Source: Pantoea ananatis LMG 2665
GTDB taxonomy: Bacteria; Pseudomonadota; Gammaproteobacteria; Enterobacterales; Enterobacteriaceae
Reading direction: 5' to 3'
NCBI RefSeq assembly: GCF_000710035.2
Contig: NZ_JMJJ01000017.1
Coordinates: forward strand, 62,001-126,000
Length of the DNA: 64,000 nucleotides
Positions 1 through 8,304 of the stretch are shown here, one piece after another. The notes under the pieces are model-generated. The model searched no databases and was not told where the DNA came from. It worked only from the letters and a program-made list of their open reading frames with translations. Position numbers and translations under genes: made by a program. Numbering within the stretch: the first letter of the stretch is position 1; every line of letters begins with the position of its first letter.

Positions 1-3000
1 TGTTATTAAGAATCACCAGATCCACCTCCAGCCCTTTCAGTCGCCAGTAGCGATGTGCCTGAATCAGCGTGGTGACAGAAGCAATTTTTTCCTCGCTGGT
101 CAGGCTGATCAGCACAATCGGCAAATCACCTGAGATCCCCCAACCCCACAGGCCCGACTGACCACGTCGGTTTCGGCTAATGGCCTGTTCGTCACCGCGC
201 AGTTCCTGACAGGGATAAAGTACCGCGCTGGCGAGGCGGTTGAACAAAGTTGCGTCATCTTCGCTGGCATTCATCTGCCGTAACACAACCAGACTGTGGG
301 ACCAGGCCAGTTCAAACACACGATCGGCGATAGGATGATCGCGGTATTTTTCCATCAGCGCGAGGCTTTGCTGACGGTTTTCGCTGACGCCAAAAACGAT
401 ATCAATGGTCACCGGCTGTCCGGGCTGGAGCGTAATCGCGTGGCGTATCGACAGTATCGGATCCAGCACGGCACCGGACGTGTTACTGAGCGGTCCGTTC
501 ATGCTGACCGCCTGGGCATCAGCCGGGCTTTTTCCCCGGCCGATGAATCCCGCTCTGTCGGTGTCGAATGAAACGTTCTCTGAACAATCGCCATGCACCA
601 CCATCATATGAAACAGATACGGGCTCTGTTCATCCGGCGAGCGTGCACGCCGGTGGCACAAAATGGCATCATGCCTGGGATCGGCTTCCGTCTGAATAAA
701 CAGGTTGCTGAACGCCGGGTGCGCCTGATCGCTGATGTCCGAGGCAAGCACCACTTCAGCATAGGTCGTCAGCTCGAGTGTTCGTGGGCTTCGGCCTCGA
801 TGCATCAGGGTGACACGACGCAGTTCGATGTCATCTTCCGGTGAGACCACAACCCGGGTTTTCACGCTGAGCGAGCCGAGCACGCGCCTGAACTCGGCCC
901 CCGCATCGGTAAAGATGATTTCATCGCTGATGTCCGCACTGGCCCCCAGAGGGTGACAGGTATTGCTCCACACCTCGTCAGTGAGCGGATCCCGGATATA
1001 GCAGAACGTTCCCCAGTTATCACGGGTGCTGTCGCTGCGCCAGCGTGTCAATGCGATGTTGTTCCAGCGACTGTATCCCCCACCGCCTGGCGTTATCATT
1101 AGATGGTAATGCCCGTTGGACAATAATTGTATCTCGGGGGTCGGCGTATCCGCATGCATGAAGATTCGCGGTTCATAGCGCACAGGCTTAATTCTTCCCT
1201 CATGGGACTCAAAATGACGACGCGGGCTGTAGAGTTCAACCTCATCGGGTACGCGCTCCTGTAACAGCAAGCTGGCCGATCTGAACGCCGGACTCGACAT
1301 GAATCGCCCGGCCATAGGGGCATCAAGCAGCAGATGCCCCAGCGCCTGGAAAGCCATGCCCTGATGGTGCGCCATCCAGGATTGAACAACCAGGAAAAGC
1401 TGCCCGGTTGCCAGTCGCGATGGCGTATAGTCCAACGCTTCATAAAAACCATATTCGCCGCGCGCGCCGTTTTCCTGCAGCCTGAGCAGATTGTCGCAGG
1501 CCTTTTGCGGTGAAACCAACAGCGCCAGCAGCGTGGCATAAGGGGCTACCACCATATCGTCGGCGAGACCGCGCCGGAGACCAAGGCCGGGTACGCCAAA
1601 TGCCTGATACTGATAATTATGTTGAACATCAAACGCATGGTAGCCAGACTCAGAGACGCCCCACGGCACGCCACGCTCTTTGCCCCAGTTTATCTGCCTG
1701 ATTACCGCAGATTTGCTCATCTCATCCAGCAGACTGCCGTGCCAGGTTGGCATCACCAGATTCGGCATCAGATATTCAAACATTGAACCGCTCCAGGACA
1801 TCAGGGCAGTTTCATGATCGATGGTGGTAAACAGTCGGCCAAGTGCATACCAGCTTTTAAGCGGCAGCTGATTCGTCGCAATAGCGACAAAACTGGTCAG
1901 GCGGATTTCTGAAGGCAAAAGATCGTAGTGGCTTTTATCCAGCGTGTTGGTATCGCAGTTGTAGCCCACACTTAGCATGCTGGTAGCCGTGTTATACAGA
2001 AACGTAAAATCCATTCGCGCATGGTCAGCGAGACGTTGTTCAAGTTCGCTGATAATCGCCAGTCGCCGCCGGGCCTGGGTCATAACGGCTGTCGGCGCGA
2101 TAACCGCTTCAAGGGTGATTCCGCCAGCCAGCTCACTCAGCGTAGGCAGGGCCTGTGCATGATATGTCACCGGTAGCCAGCCAAGCAGCGTCGTCCATTC
2201 ATCACAAAGCTGCTGCAGTTGACTGACCAGATGCGCCGTCCAGCGCACCACCACGCGGCTTTCCTCCTGAGACAGCCGGGCCAGTTCGTTGCCGTGCACC
2301 TGCATTTTTTTGAGTTCGCTTAACAACTGCCCTGAAGGTAACGATGCAGCATTAAGGCACTGCGTGCGCAGCACGCCCAGGCTGGCTGGCGCGTTATGGC
2401 CCCAATATTTTTCCAGCACATGCAGAGTATCATTCAGCCCCTCCAGTAGGCGTACGCCGTTGAAAACGGGCTGATGACGCATGGCTGACAGCCCTTCGCG
2501 CAGTGTCAGTAAGTGGCCGGCCATATTGCCGCTGTCAACGCTGGAAACATAACGCGGGCTGAGTGGCGCAAGCGTGCGGGTGTCATACCAGTTATACAAA
2601 TGTCCCCGGTAATGCTCCATCTTATCCAGCGTGTCGAGCGTCTGCGTGATGCGCTGCAGGACATCCGCGCCAGAGAGATAACCGAAATCCCAGGCCGTAA
2701 GGTTCGCCAGCAAGGACAGTCCGATATTGGTGGGTGACGTGCGATGCGCGATTTTTGGCTCCGGGATTTCCTGATAATTGTCCGGGGGAAGCCAGTTTTC
2801 CTGCGCCGTCGCGAAGGTCTCGAAAAACGCCCAGATTTCTCTGCTGGTCTGACGCAGAAGTCGTTTCTGTTGCGGGTCAGGCAGAAACGCCTTACGCGCT
2901 GGCGGGCGGCTCAGTCCACTCAATAATAGCGGTGCCAGGCACCATGACAGGCTGATGATCAGGGCCAGGGTCAGCCATTGTGGCGCCAGTAGCAGCGTCA

Positions 3001-5887
3001 GAAGCGTGAGTGCCGCACCACAAGCCACATTCAGCCACATTACCCGATAAAAACGAAAGGCAGAAAGTTGGGACTGAAGGCTGTCCGGACTGTGGCTGGG
3101 CCATTGCGTCAGGTTGCGCTGGCTGATGCCAAGGCGCCAGAGCGTTACGGCGATCGCATACAGCGAATAGCCCGCCTCATGGGGCAATAAAATAAAATTG
3201 AGTCCGATCCGAGAAAGTCGCTTCAGTGCCCCCGCCGTAACCAGCACCAGATGTTGCCTCAGAGGACGACGATGCGGCTTGTTGGCAAGATCGATAAGGA
3301 TACAGAGCGCAGCAGGCAGCAGCCAGACCAGGGCCAGAACGCCCAGCCAGTATCCCGGATTCGGCACCCACAGCAGCGCGCTAAACTGCAGCACCAGTAA
3401 TGCGGGGGCGACCAGGCTGCGGCGCAGGTTATCAAACAGCTTCCAGCGAGAGAGCGCTGACAATGGGTTTTTATCCCGCGTCCCATCCGCTTTTCGGACC
3501 CGCAGCTTAAGCCAGTTAAGCAGTTGCCAGTCGCCACGGATCCAGCGCGTACGGCGTGCGACGTCGGACAGATAGTTGTTCGGGTACTGCTCGTAGAGTA
3601 AGACCTCGCTCAGCAGCCCGGCGCGGGCATAGCATCCTTCCAGAAGATCGTGACTGAGCACCAGATTTTCCGGGCAGGTGTTGGCCGTGGCCTGGACAAA
3701 AATATCCACGTCGTAAATTCCCTTGCCGACGAAGGAGCCTTCTTCAAACAGATCCTGATAGATATCTGAAGACATCATGGAATAAGGGTTATTACCCGGT
3801 ACGCTGCTGCGCATCGCGGCATAGCGGCCCTGACCGTTACGCGGCATCTCTTCTGCCAGCCCCGGTTGTAAAATACCGTATCCTTTGACGACCCGCTGAC
3901 ATCGTGGATCGTATTCCGGCTTGTTCAACGGATGCGCCATCGTTGCGACCAGCTTATGCGCGGTATCACGTGGCAGGAGCGTGTCGCTGTCCAGCGTGAT
4001 GACATACTTAATCTGTCCGGGTAAGCGGTTCGCGGGCATGCCCGCAACGCTGGAAAATTGCGTGTCTGGATGACGTAACCAGCTGTTCAGCAACGCCAGC
4101 TTGCCCCGTTTGCGTTCATAACCCATCCAGATCCCCTGCGATGCATTCCATTCAGGCGAGCGGTGGAGCAAATAAAAGCGCTGATGGCGGCAAGGATAGC
4201 GCAGGTTAAGCCGGTGCATTTCTGACATCGCCTGACTAAACAGTGCGCGTTGTTCATCCGTACTTTCAGTCGCCGCGTCAGCAAAATCGGTAAGAAGCGC
4301 GAAACAGAGGTTATCGTCCTGGTTGCCAAGCCAGCACACTTCAAGGCTTGTGAGGAGCGTGCTGAAGCCGGCGTGACTCGTCAGCATGCAGGGGATCGCC
4401 ACCAGCGTGGAGTATGTCACCGGAATCCCGTCAGAAAAGTCCATTCGTGGCAGCGGTCGGGGAGTCCGAAAGCGGGTCGTCGCTTCACTGAGTATATCGC
4501 TGACCAACTGACTCAACGCCACAATCAAAGGTAAAGCCAGCAGTAACAACCACCAGGCCATGCCCAGACTCGCTGTGTCATACAATATTGCGGCGGTGGC
4601 CGCCGTGGTTAACAGGCTCATGCTACCAAGCCAGGATAACAGAGGATATCTGTTGAGACTGTGCCGCAAGCGTTTGAGGCCAGAGCTCGCCACCGACAAA
4701 TGGTGATCTAACTGACGCCGCCCTTCTCCCATCAGATAATATCCAATGTGATGAGAGGGCATGCCCGGTTGGGTTGATGCTGACAACGCCAGTATGCGGC
4801 TTGCCACGTCGGGCTCACTGAGCTGACTTTCCCGGGCCAGAATCTCAATCACATGGCGATAATGATCGCGGGTATCAAAATGCATACAGGAATATATGCC
4901 CGCCGGATCGCGACGTAACGTCTGCTCAACCACACTAATGTTCTCGGCGAAATCAGCCCAGTTGGTTTCATTGAGCAGGCGTAACCCGGCAATACTGTTG
5001 CTGACGGAAAGTTGACTGGCCGCAAGCTGTTGGTTGAAGCGATGGATCAGTAACTCGGTTGTGAGGCCTTGCTCGGCAAGGCGTTGTTCTACCCAGCCCA
5101 AGGGTAATGCCAGCGCATTCCCCTGCCCGTGCAGACGACGAACCATTTCCGCGACAAAGGCACTGCTCAGTGGCGGCCGGGAACGCGCCATGTCGGCGAT
5201 CACCAGAATGAGGTCAGCTGGCGCATGTTCGGCGCAGTCGGTCATCCGCGTTATCCAGCTGTCAGCAAGGCTGCGTTCCTGCTGAGCCTGAACCACCTCA
5301 ATACTGACCCGACGCAGATTTTCAATCAGCGCCAGTCGCAACATACCGGGCAACGCCCAGACTTCCCCTAACGTCAGCGGCGTGACCTGCTGGTAGGCGC
5401 CGATGTAGCTGGTCAGACTGGCGGTGTCCCAGCGTCCGTCACCATGCGCAACCGCCTCGGTAGCAATATCATAGATACGCGGACAAGGGTGCGGAGACGC
5501 GAGTGAAGGAAGACCTTTGCCAAAGCTGGTCGGCAAGTGCTGGCGGACGTTGCGAATTTGCTCCTCAATCAGGTAGTAGTTGTCCAGCAACCACTCCCCA
5601 GCGGGCATAATGCTGGTTTTTTTACCGGCGTTAAGGGTGTAACAGTTTTGTGTAATAACGGCTTCGTTATCACTTAATCGTTTTAGCAGGTAGTACGGCA
5701 TCTTGTCCGGCGACAATTTATGCGTATGCGCCAGCTTTTGACCATAACGCTCAAGCTGAGGCGTTGAGAACAGCTCCGGGCGCGGAGTGTTTTCCCCCAT
5801 AGGGTCATTGGAAGAAAACGATGCGCGCCCTGGCGCTTTTGTCATGATACGGGCGCGGCGAAACCATGCCCCAGGATTTATTTTCAT
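1..5887 (-). CDS. ndvB: Cyclic beta-1,2-glucan synthase (NdvB/ChvB family), 3' end outside window
   Basis: An uninterrupted minus-strand frame runs from an ATG at 5887 off the left edge (about 1962 codons; the family is usually about 2800). The enzyme is an inner-membrane protein that builds beta-1,2-glucan from UDP-glucose and cyclises it for export to the periplasm. Visible in order: a soluble N-terminus; a GT84 glycosyltransferase core with the DSD motif in ITLDSDT (residue about 630) and a QxxRW-like TRWIRGDWQ (about 780); hydrophobic segments after that; then the start of the GH94 phosphorylase-like region, including SGLWGWGISGDLPI near the left edge. The GH94 catalytic end is not seen. 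No neighbour shares its operon within the window. Such glucans serve osmoadaptation and host interaction in rhizobia and Brucella; the role here is inferred. Confidence 0.9.
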   Translation of the reverse strand, partial: MKINPGAWFRRARIMTKAPGRASFSSNDPMGENTPRPELFSTPQLERYGQKLAHTHKLSPDKMPYYLLKRLSDNEAVITQNCYTLNAGKKTSIMPAGEWLLDNYYLIEEQIRNVRQHLPTSFGKGLPSLASPHPCPRIYDIATEAVAHGDGRWDTASLTSYIGAYQQVTPLTLGEVWALPGMLRLALIENLRRVSIEVVQAQQERSLADSWITRMTDCAEHAPADLILVIADMARSRPPLSSAFVAEMVRRLHGQGNALALPLGWVEQRLAEQGLTTELLIHRFNQQLAASQLSVSNSIAGLRLLNETNWADFAENISVVEQTLRRDPAGIYSCMHFDTRDHYRHVIEILARESQLSEPDVASRILALSASTQPGMPSHHIGYYLMGEGRRQLDHHLSVASSGLKRLRHSLNRYPLLSWLGSMSLLTTAATAAILYDTASLGMAWWLLLLALPLIVALSQLVSDILSEATTRFRTPRPLPRMDFSDGIPVTYSTLVAIPCMLTSHAGFSTLLTSLEVCWLGNQDDNLCFALLTDFADAATESTDEQRALFSQAMSEMHRLNLRYPCRHQRFYLLHRSPEWNASQGIWMGYERKRGKLALLNSWLRHPDTQFSSVAGMPANRLPGQIKYVITLDSDTLLPRDTAHKLVATMAHPLNKPEYDPRCQRVVKGYGILQPGLAEEMPRNGQGRYAAMRSSVPGNNPYSMMSSDIYQDLFEEGSFVGKGIYDVDIFVQATANTCPENLVLSHDLLEGCYARAGLLSEVLLYEQYPNNYLSDVARRTRWIRGDWQLLNWLKLRVRKADGTRDKNPLSALSRWKLFDNLRRSLVAPALLVLQFSALLWVPNPGYWLGVLALVWLLPAALCILIDLANKPHRRPLRQHLVLVTAGALKRLSRIGLNFILLPHEAGYSLYAIAVTLWRLGISQRNLTQWPSHSPDSLQSQLSAFRFYRVMWLNVACGAALTLLTLLLAPQWLTLALIISLSWCLAPLLLSGLSRPPARKAFLPDPQQKRLLRQTSREIWAFFETFATAQENWLPPDNYQEIPEPKIAHRTSPTNIGLSLLANLTAWDFGYLSGADVLQRITQTLDTLDKMEHYRGHLYNWYDTRTLAPLSPRYVSSVDSGNMAGHLLTLREGLSAMRHQPVFNGVRLLEGLNDTLHVLEKYWGHNAPASLGVLRTQCLNAASLPSGQLLSELKKMQVHGNELARLSQEESRVVVRWTAHLVSQLQQLCDEWTTLLGWLPVTYHAQALPTLSELAGGITLEAVIAPTAVMTQARRRLAIISELEQRLADHARMDFTFLYNTATSMLSVGYNCDTNTLDKSHYDLLPSEIRLTSFVAIATNQLPLKSWYALGRLFTTIDHETALMSWSGSMFEYLMPNLVMPTWHGSLLDEMSKSAVIRQINWGKERGVPWGVSESGYHAFDVQHNYQYQAFGVPGLGLRRGLADDMVVAPYATLLALLVSPQKACDNLLRLQENGARGEYGFYEALDYTPSRLATGQLFLVVQSWMAHHQGMAFQALGHLLLDAPMAGRFMSSPAFRSASLLLQERVPDEVELYSPRRHFESHEGRIKPVRYEPRIFMHADTPTPEIQLLSNGHYHLMITPGGGGYSRWNNIALTRWRSDSTRDNWGTFCYIRDPLTDEVWSNTCHPLGASADISDEIIFTDAGAEFRRVLGSLSVKTRVVVSPEDDIELRRVTLMHRGRSPRTLELTTYAEVVLASDISDQAHPAFSNLFIQTEADPRHDAILCHRRARSPDEQSPYLFHMMVVHGDCSENVSFDTDRAGFIGRGKSPADAQAVSMNGPLSNTSGAVLDPILSIRHAITLQPGQPVTIDIVFGVSENRQQSLALMEKYRDHPIADRVFELAWSHSLVVLRQMNASEDDATLFNRLASAVLYPCQELRGDEQAISRNRRGQSGLWGWGISGDLPIVLISLTSEEKIASVTTLIQAHRYWRLKGLEVDLVILNN

Positions 5888-6044
5888 AGTCTTGCTCTCA
5901 TGCGACATTAACGCGCAGGAGCAGTTGAGAAATCAGTTCAGAAACGTTCTCTCAGGATGGGCGTAAGGCATCAGGGATTTATCAGCTGCAGGTCCAGGTC
6001 TTTACGGTATAACAGGGAAGATCGTCGGATCTGAAAGTCAGGTG

Positions 6045-6203
6045 CTAACGTGGAGAGACAAAGAGAGATTTACATCCCGGACAAAGCATAGCCTGTTTCA
6101 GGCGAATCTTTGAGGCAGGCTGGGAGGAACTTAAACCGCAGGCAGGACAGACTACCGTGGACGGAGCACTCATGAACTTCCTGGCGTAATCGAGAAGAGA
6201 CAT
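6045..6203 (-). CDS. Small zinc-ribbon protein, 52 aa
   Basis: A 53-codon frame below common ORF cut-offs starts at ATG 6203 and ends TAG at 6045. An AAAGGG Shine-Dalgarno-like stretch lies about 9 bases upstream. The product has two CxxC knuckles: VVCPACG at residues 19-22 and LCPGCK at 41-44, spaced as in a zinc ribbon, with a short basic linker between. Short enterobacterial zinc-ribbon proteins of the YnfU/YmcF kind have this plan, but I cannot assign it to a named family. It precedes the glucan synthase on the same strand by 157 bases, so co-transcription is possible. Coding status rests on the paired cysteines, the RBS and the clean stop. Confidence 0.62.
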   Translation of the reverse strand: MSLLDYARKFMSAPSTVVCPACGLSSSQPASKIRLKQAMLCPGCKSLFVSPR

Positions 6204-6501
6204 GGTGGTTACCCTTTAGAGGAATGAAACTCATACTATCACAGTTGATTAATTTCCAATCGATTTGTTTCGTTGTTACCTGCCTGCAAGTGAGCAGTTA
6301 CATAAAGTGGGAGGATTATTTAATTTTGCCCTTGGAAAAAGGCGTCACTTTCATACTTTTTCTAAAAAAATATTATTGCTAAAAACCTCAGTTTTTTACT
6401 CACTGTCAAAAAAAAGTGCTTGCGACGGTTATTTATGCCCTGTTTTTAAGCGCTTCCGAGAGTATCAACGCTCTAAACAATCAGGGGTGAGGCTCCTTTA
6501 A

Positions 6502-6767
6502 GAACTGATGACCCGCCACACCCGGTTTACTGTAGCAGCAGACATCCAGATTTACTTCTGCGATCCTCAATCCCCTGGCAACATGGCTCAAATGGAAATA
6601 CGAACAGGATGCTCAGACAATATTTTCCAAAGGGAACTGACTTATCGGTTCACAGCCAGCAAAGACTAAACAGCGTTGCCAGACAGCTCAACGAAAGGCC
6701 GAGAAAAACGCCAGACTATGAATCACCCGCAGAAGGGTTCAATAAATGTGTTGCATCTATCGGTTGA
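6502..6767 (+). pseudogene. IS30-family transposase remnant (C-terminal end)
   Basis: Translation gives IQIYFCDPQSP in one frame, then after a frame change WQHGSNGNTNRMLRQYFPKG continuing through RPRKTPDYESPAEGFN to a stop at 6765-6767. This is the conserved C-terminal block of IS30-family DDE transposases (YFCDPxSPWQRGxNENxNGLxRQYFPKGTDL, then RPRKxL). The N-terminal two thirds are missing and the frame shifts by one base near 6576, so it is a dead fragment. A stop codon sits directly before the homologous part. I did not find the element's terminal inverted repeats. Confidence 0.85.
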
Positions 6768-6837
6768 ACTCACAGCACAAAGCGGACGTTTTAATCTGAA
6801 TTAACCCCTGCAGTGAGAGCCGTGTTTCGTATGGCGC

Positions 6838-6924
6838 TTAAGCGGCATGACGGCGCCAGAGGACGTAAAAGATGGCGCAGATGATGAACGGCCCCTTACG
6901 CCCGACGTAGTCGGCTACAGCCAT
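6838..6924 (-). pseudogene. MFS sugar-transporter fragment
   Basis: A 28-codon stretch reads MAVADYVGRKGPFIICAIFY and then breaks off into WRRHAA and a stop. ADxxGRKxPFIxxAIFxVL is the signature of the loop between helices 2 and 3 of major facilitator sugar transporters (DRxGRR/K motif). Nothing else of a 450-residue transporter is present on either side. It is best read as a relic beside the IS30 remnant, so a deletion or insertion event may have removed the rest. Confidence 0.55.
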
Positions 6925-6991
6925 ATAAATCGTGACATTCCCTACCTTTCTTTAAACAGCCCTGCAGGCTTTCAGCAATGAAGAAACGCAG

Positions 6992-7070
6992 GTAACCCGG
7001 ATGAGCGTGCTTTCGCCGCGAAAGGCGCAATTGCCGGGTTACGAAGCGTCAACTTCCTGCTGACGCTTCG
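6992..7070. repeat. Stacked inverted repeats (REP/BIME-like)
   Basis: GTAACCCGG at 6992-7000 pairs with CCGGGTTAC at 7034-7042. Inside it CTTTCG (7010-7015) pairs with CGAAAG (7019-7024). Immediately after, CGAAGCGTCA (7042-7051) pairs with TGACGCTTCG (7061-7070). The first palindrome has the look of an extragenic REP element. The cluster lies downstream of aroQ on the minus strand and may protect its mRNA end or help termination, though there is no clear U-tract. Confidence 0.55.
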
Positions 7071-7195
7071 GGGAGTTAAGGATTCTTAGAGTAAAAATTG
7101 CGGTACCCGTTAAGGTAGATAACCTGTCACGTTGCAAACGTATGAGAAGACGTTCAAGGATGTTGGACGTGCATTCCGCCGCGCGCGGCGGACCG

Positions 7196-7735
7196 TTATT
7201 TTTTGAGCCGAATGTGCTCCAGCCCCAGCAAAACGTTATTGATGTCGTTATCACTCAGATGCTGGACATTTAGCTGCTGATGTAGCTGAGCTAAATCGCC
7301 TTTGGTAAAACCACCCTGCGACAGCTGCTGGTTGATGGCTTGCAAAATCTGTCCGTCTAACAGATTAATCTGCTGGCGCAACTCTGCCAGATCTTTGGCG
7401 GGTGGGACGGCATGCGGAGCACTCAACCAGTCTGCCAGGTAACGATACTGAATCGCTTTACTTGCATCCATCAGTCCCTGGAAAAAAGCGGTCACAGACT
7501 GTGGATCGAGGCCAGCTTTTGCCGATTTCTCTTTGGCTTCGGCTAACACATCCTGTTCCCGAGCCAGGTCTTCAATCGGCTTATTGTGCGTTTTTTTGAA
7601 GGCTGCAACATCCTTCATTAACAGCATTCTCTCATGCAGTGCCCGAGAGAGTAGTGAAACGGGTTCTGACGCTGGCGCGGCGGCGGCAGAGCCGCAGAAA
7701 ATTAATGCAGCAAGAAGAAAGGTCATATATTGCAT
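7196..7735 (-). CDS. aroQ: Periplasmic monofunctional chorismate mutase (AroQ gamma class)
   Basis: The enzyme converts chorismate to prephenate for phenylalanine and tyrosine synthesis. Residues 1-20 form a signal peptide (hydrophobic core LLAALIFCG, cleavage near SAAAA/P). The mature part is all-helical, with the type II chorismate mutase pattern: an arginine-containing first helix (LLSRALHERMLLMKDVAAFK) and a KAIQYRYLADW helix. Its 179 residues match the secreted *AroQ class described in Erwinia herbicola, Salmonella and Mycobacterium. It stands alone, with 569 bases to the divergent chemoreceptor. The physiological role of the exported enzyme is unsettled. The upstream RBS is weak; the in-frame second Met three codons later is an alternative start. 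Confidence 0.9.
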   Translation of the reverse strand: MQYMTFLLAALIFCGSAAAAPASEPVSLLSRALHERMLLMKDVAAFKKTHNKPIEDLAREQDVLAEAKEKSAKAGLDPQSVTAFFQGLMDASKAIQYRYLADWLSAPHAVPPAKDLAELRQQINLLDGQILQAINQQLSQGGFTKGDLAQLHQQLNVQHLSDNDINNVLLGLEHIRLKK

Positions 7736-8203
7736 GTTTGGTTAGCCTGTTTCCAAATAGTTGAAAAAGATTAATCAGATTAAACGTACCTCTCAGGGAG
7801 CGAGTTTCATAGAAATATTATTTAATCTCTGTAATTAACTAATACAAATTATAACTAGAATGTTAATCACTAAGCTGGCGATGTTAAGAGAAAGTAACGT
7901 ATTTTTTCTGCGAATTTAAGTTTCAGGGGTGATTATCAAATCTTTAAGATGTTAATAAATACCCGCCGGAAGGCAGATCAACCAACTTATTGATTTTAAA
8001 ATCTTTTATTCTTGGTAAGGATTTTTAAATTTTATATTTTTTCTGGTTTCAAATGTAAAAAAAAGTCAGCAAAAAACCTGCTTAAATTATTCGCCCCCTA
8101 ACTATTATGGGCTTAACTGTTAATACTAAACCATAAAAAAGTCGTAAAACAGCGCCTAAACAGACTGATGTCACAGTTGTGAATTTATATTTCAAATTGT
8201 CTT
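7736..8203. other. AT-rich intergenic region between aroQ and chemoreceptor
   Basis: I see no gene here. The stretch is AT-rich with several poly-A/T runs and short frames lacking an RBS. It must hold the aroQ promoter (reading left) and leads into the sigma-28 promoter of the next gene. Confidence 0.5.
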
Positions 8204-8230
8204 TAAAGTTTTCATGGTGGTAGTCGATAA
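8204..8230 (+). promoter_or_regulatory. FliA (sigma-28) promoter of chemoreceptor gene
   Basis: TAAAGTTT, 11 bases, then GTCGATAA. The consensus is TAAAGTTT-N11-GCCGATAA, so only one base differs and the spacing is exact. It lies 74 bases upstream of the start codon. Confidence 0.88.
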
Positions 8231-8304
8231 GTTTCATTAAGCAGTGTGGGGTTAATACAGGCTGCAAAACACGCTTTCTTTTTCCTTCCTGTCAGGGTGA
8301 AATT

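Noticed and set aside
6265..6501. 78-codon plus-strand frame in the gene-poor region
   Set aside because: Starts with a TTG, no RBS, low-complexity T-rich sequence and no recognisable motif; it runs up to the IS30 remnant.
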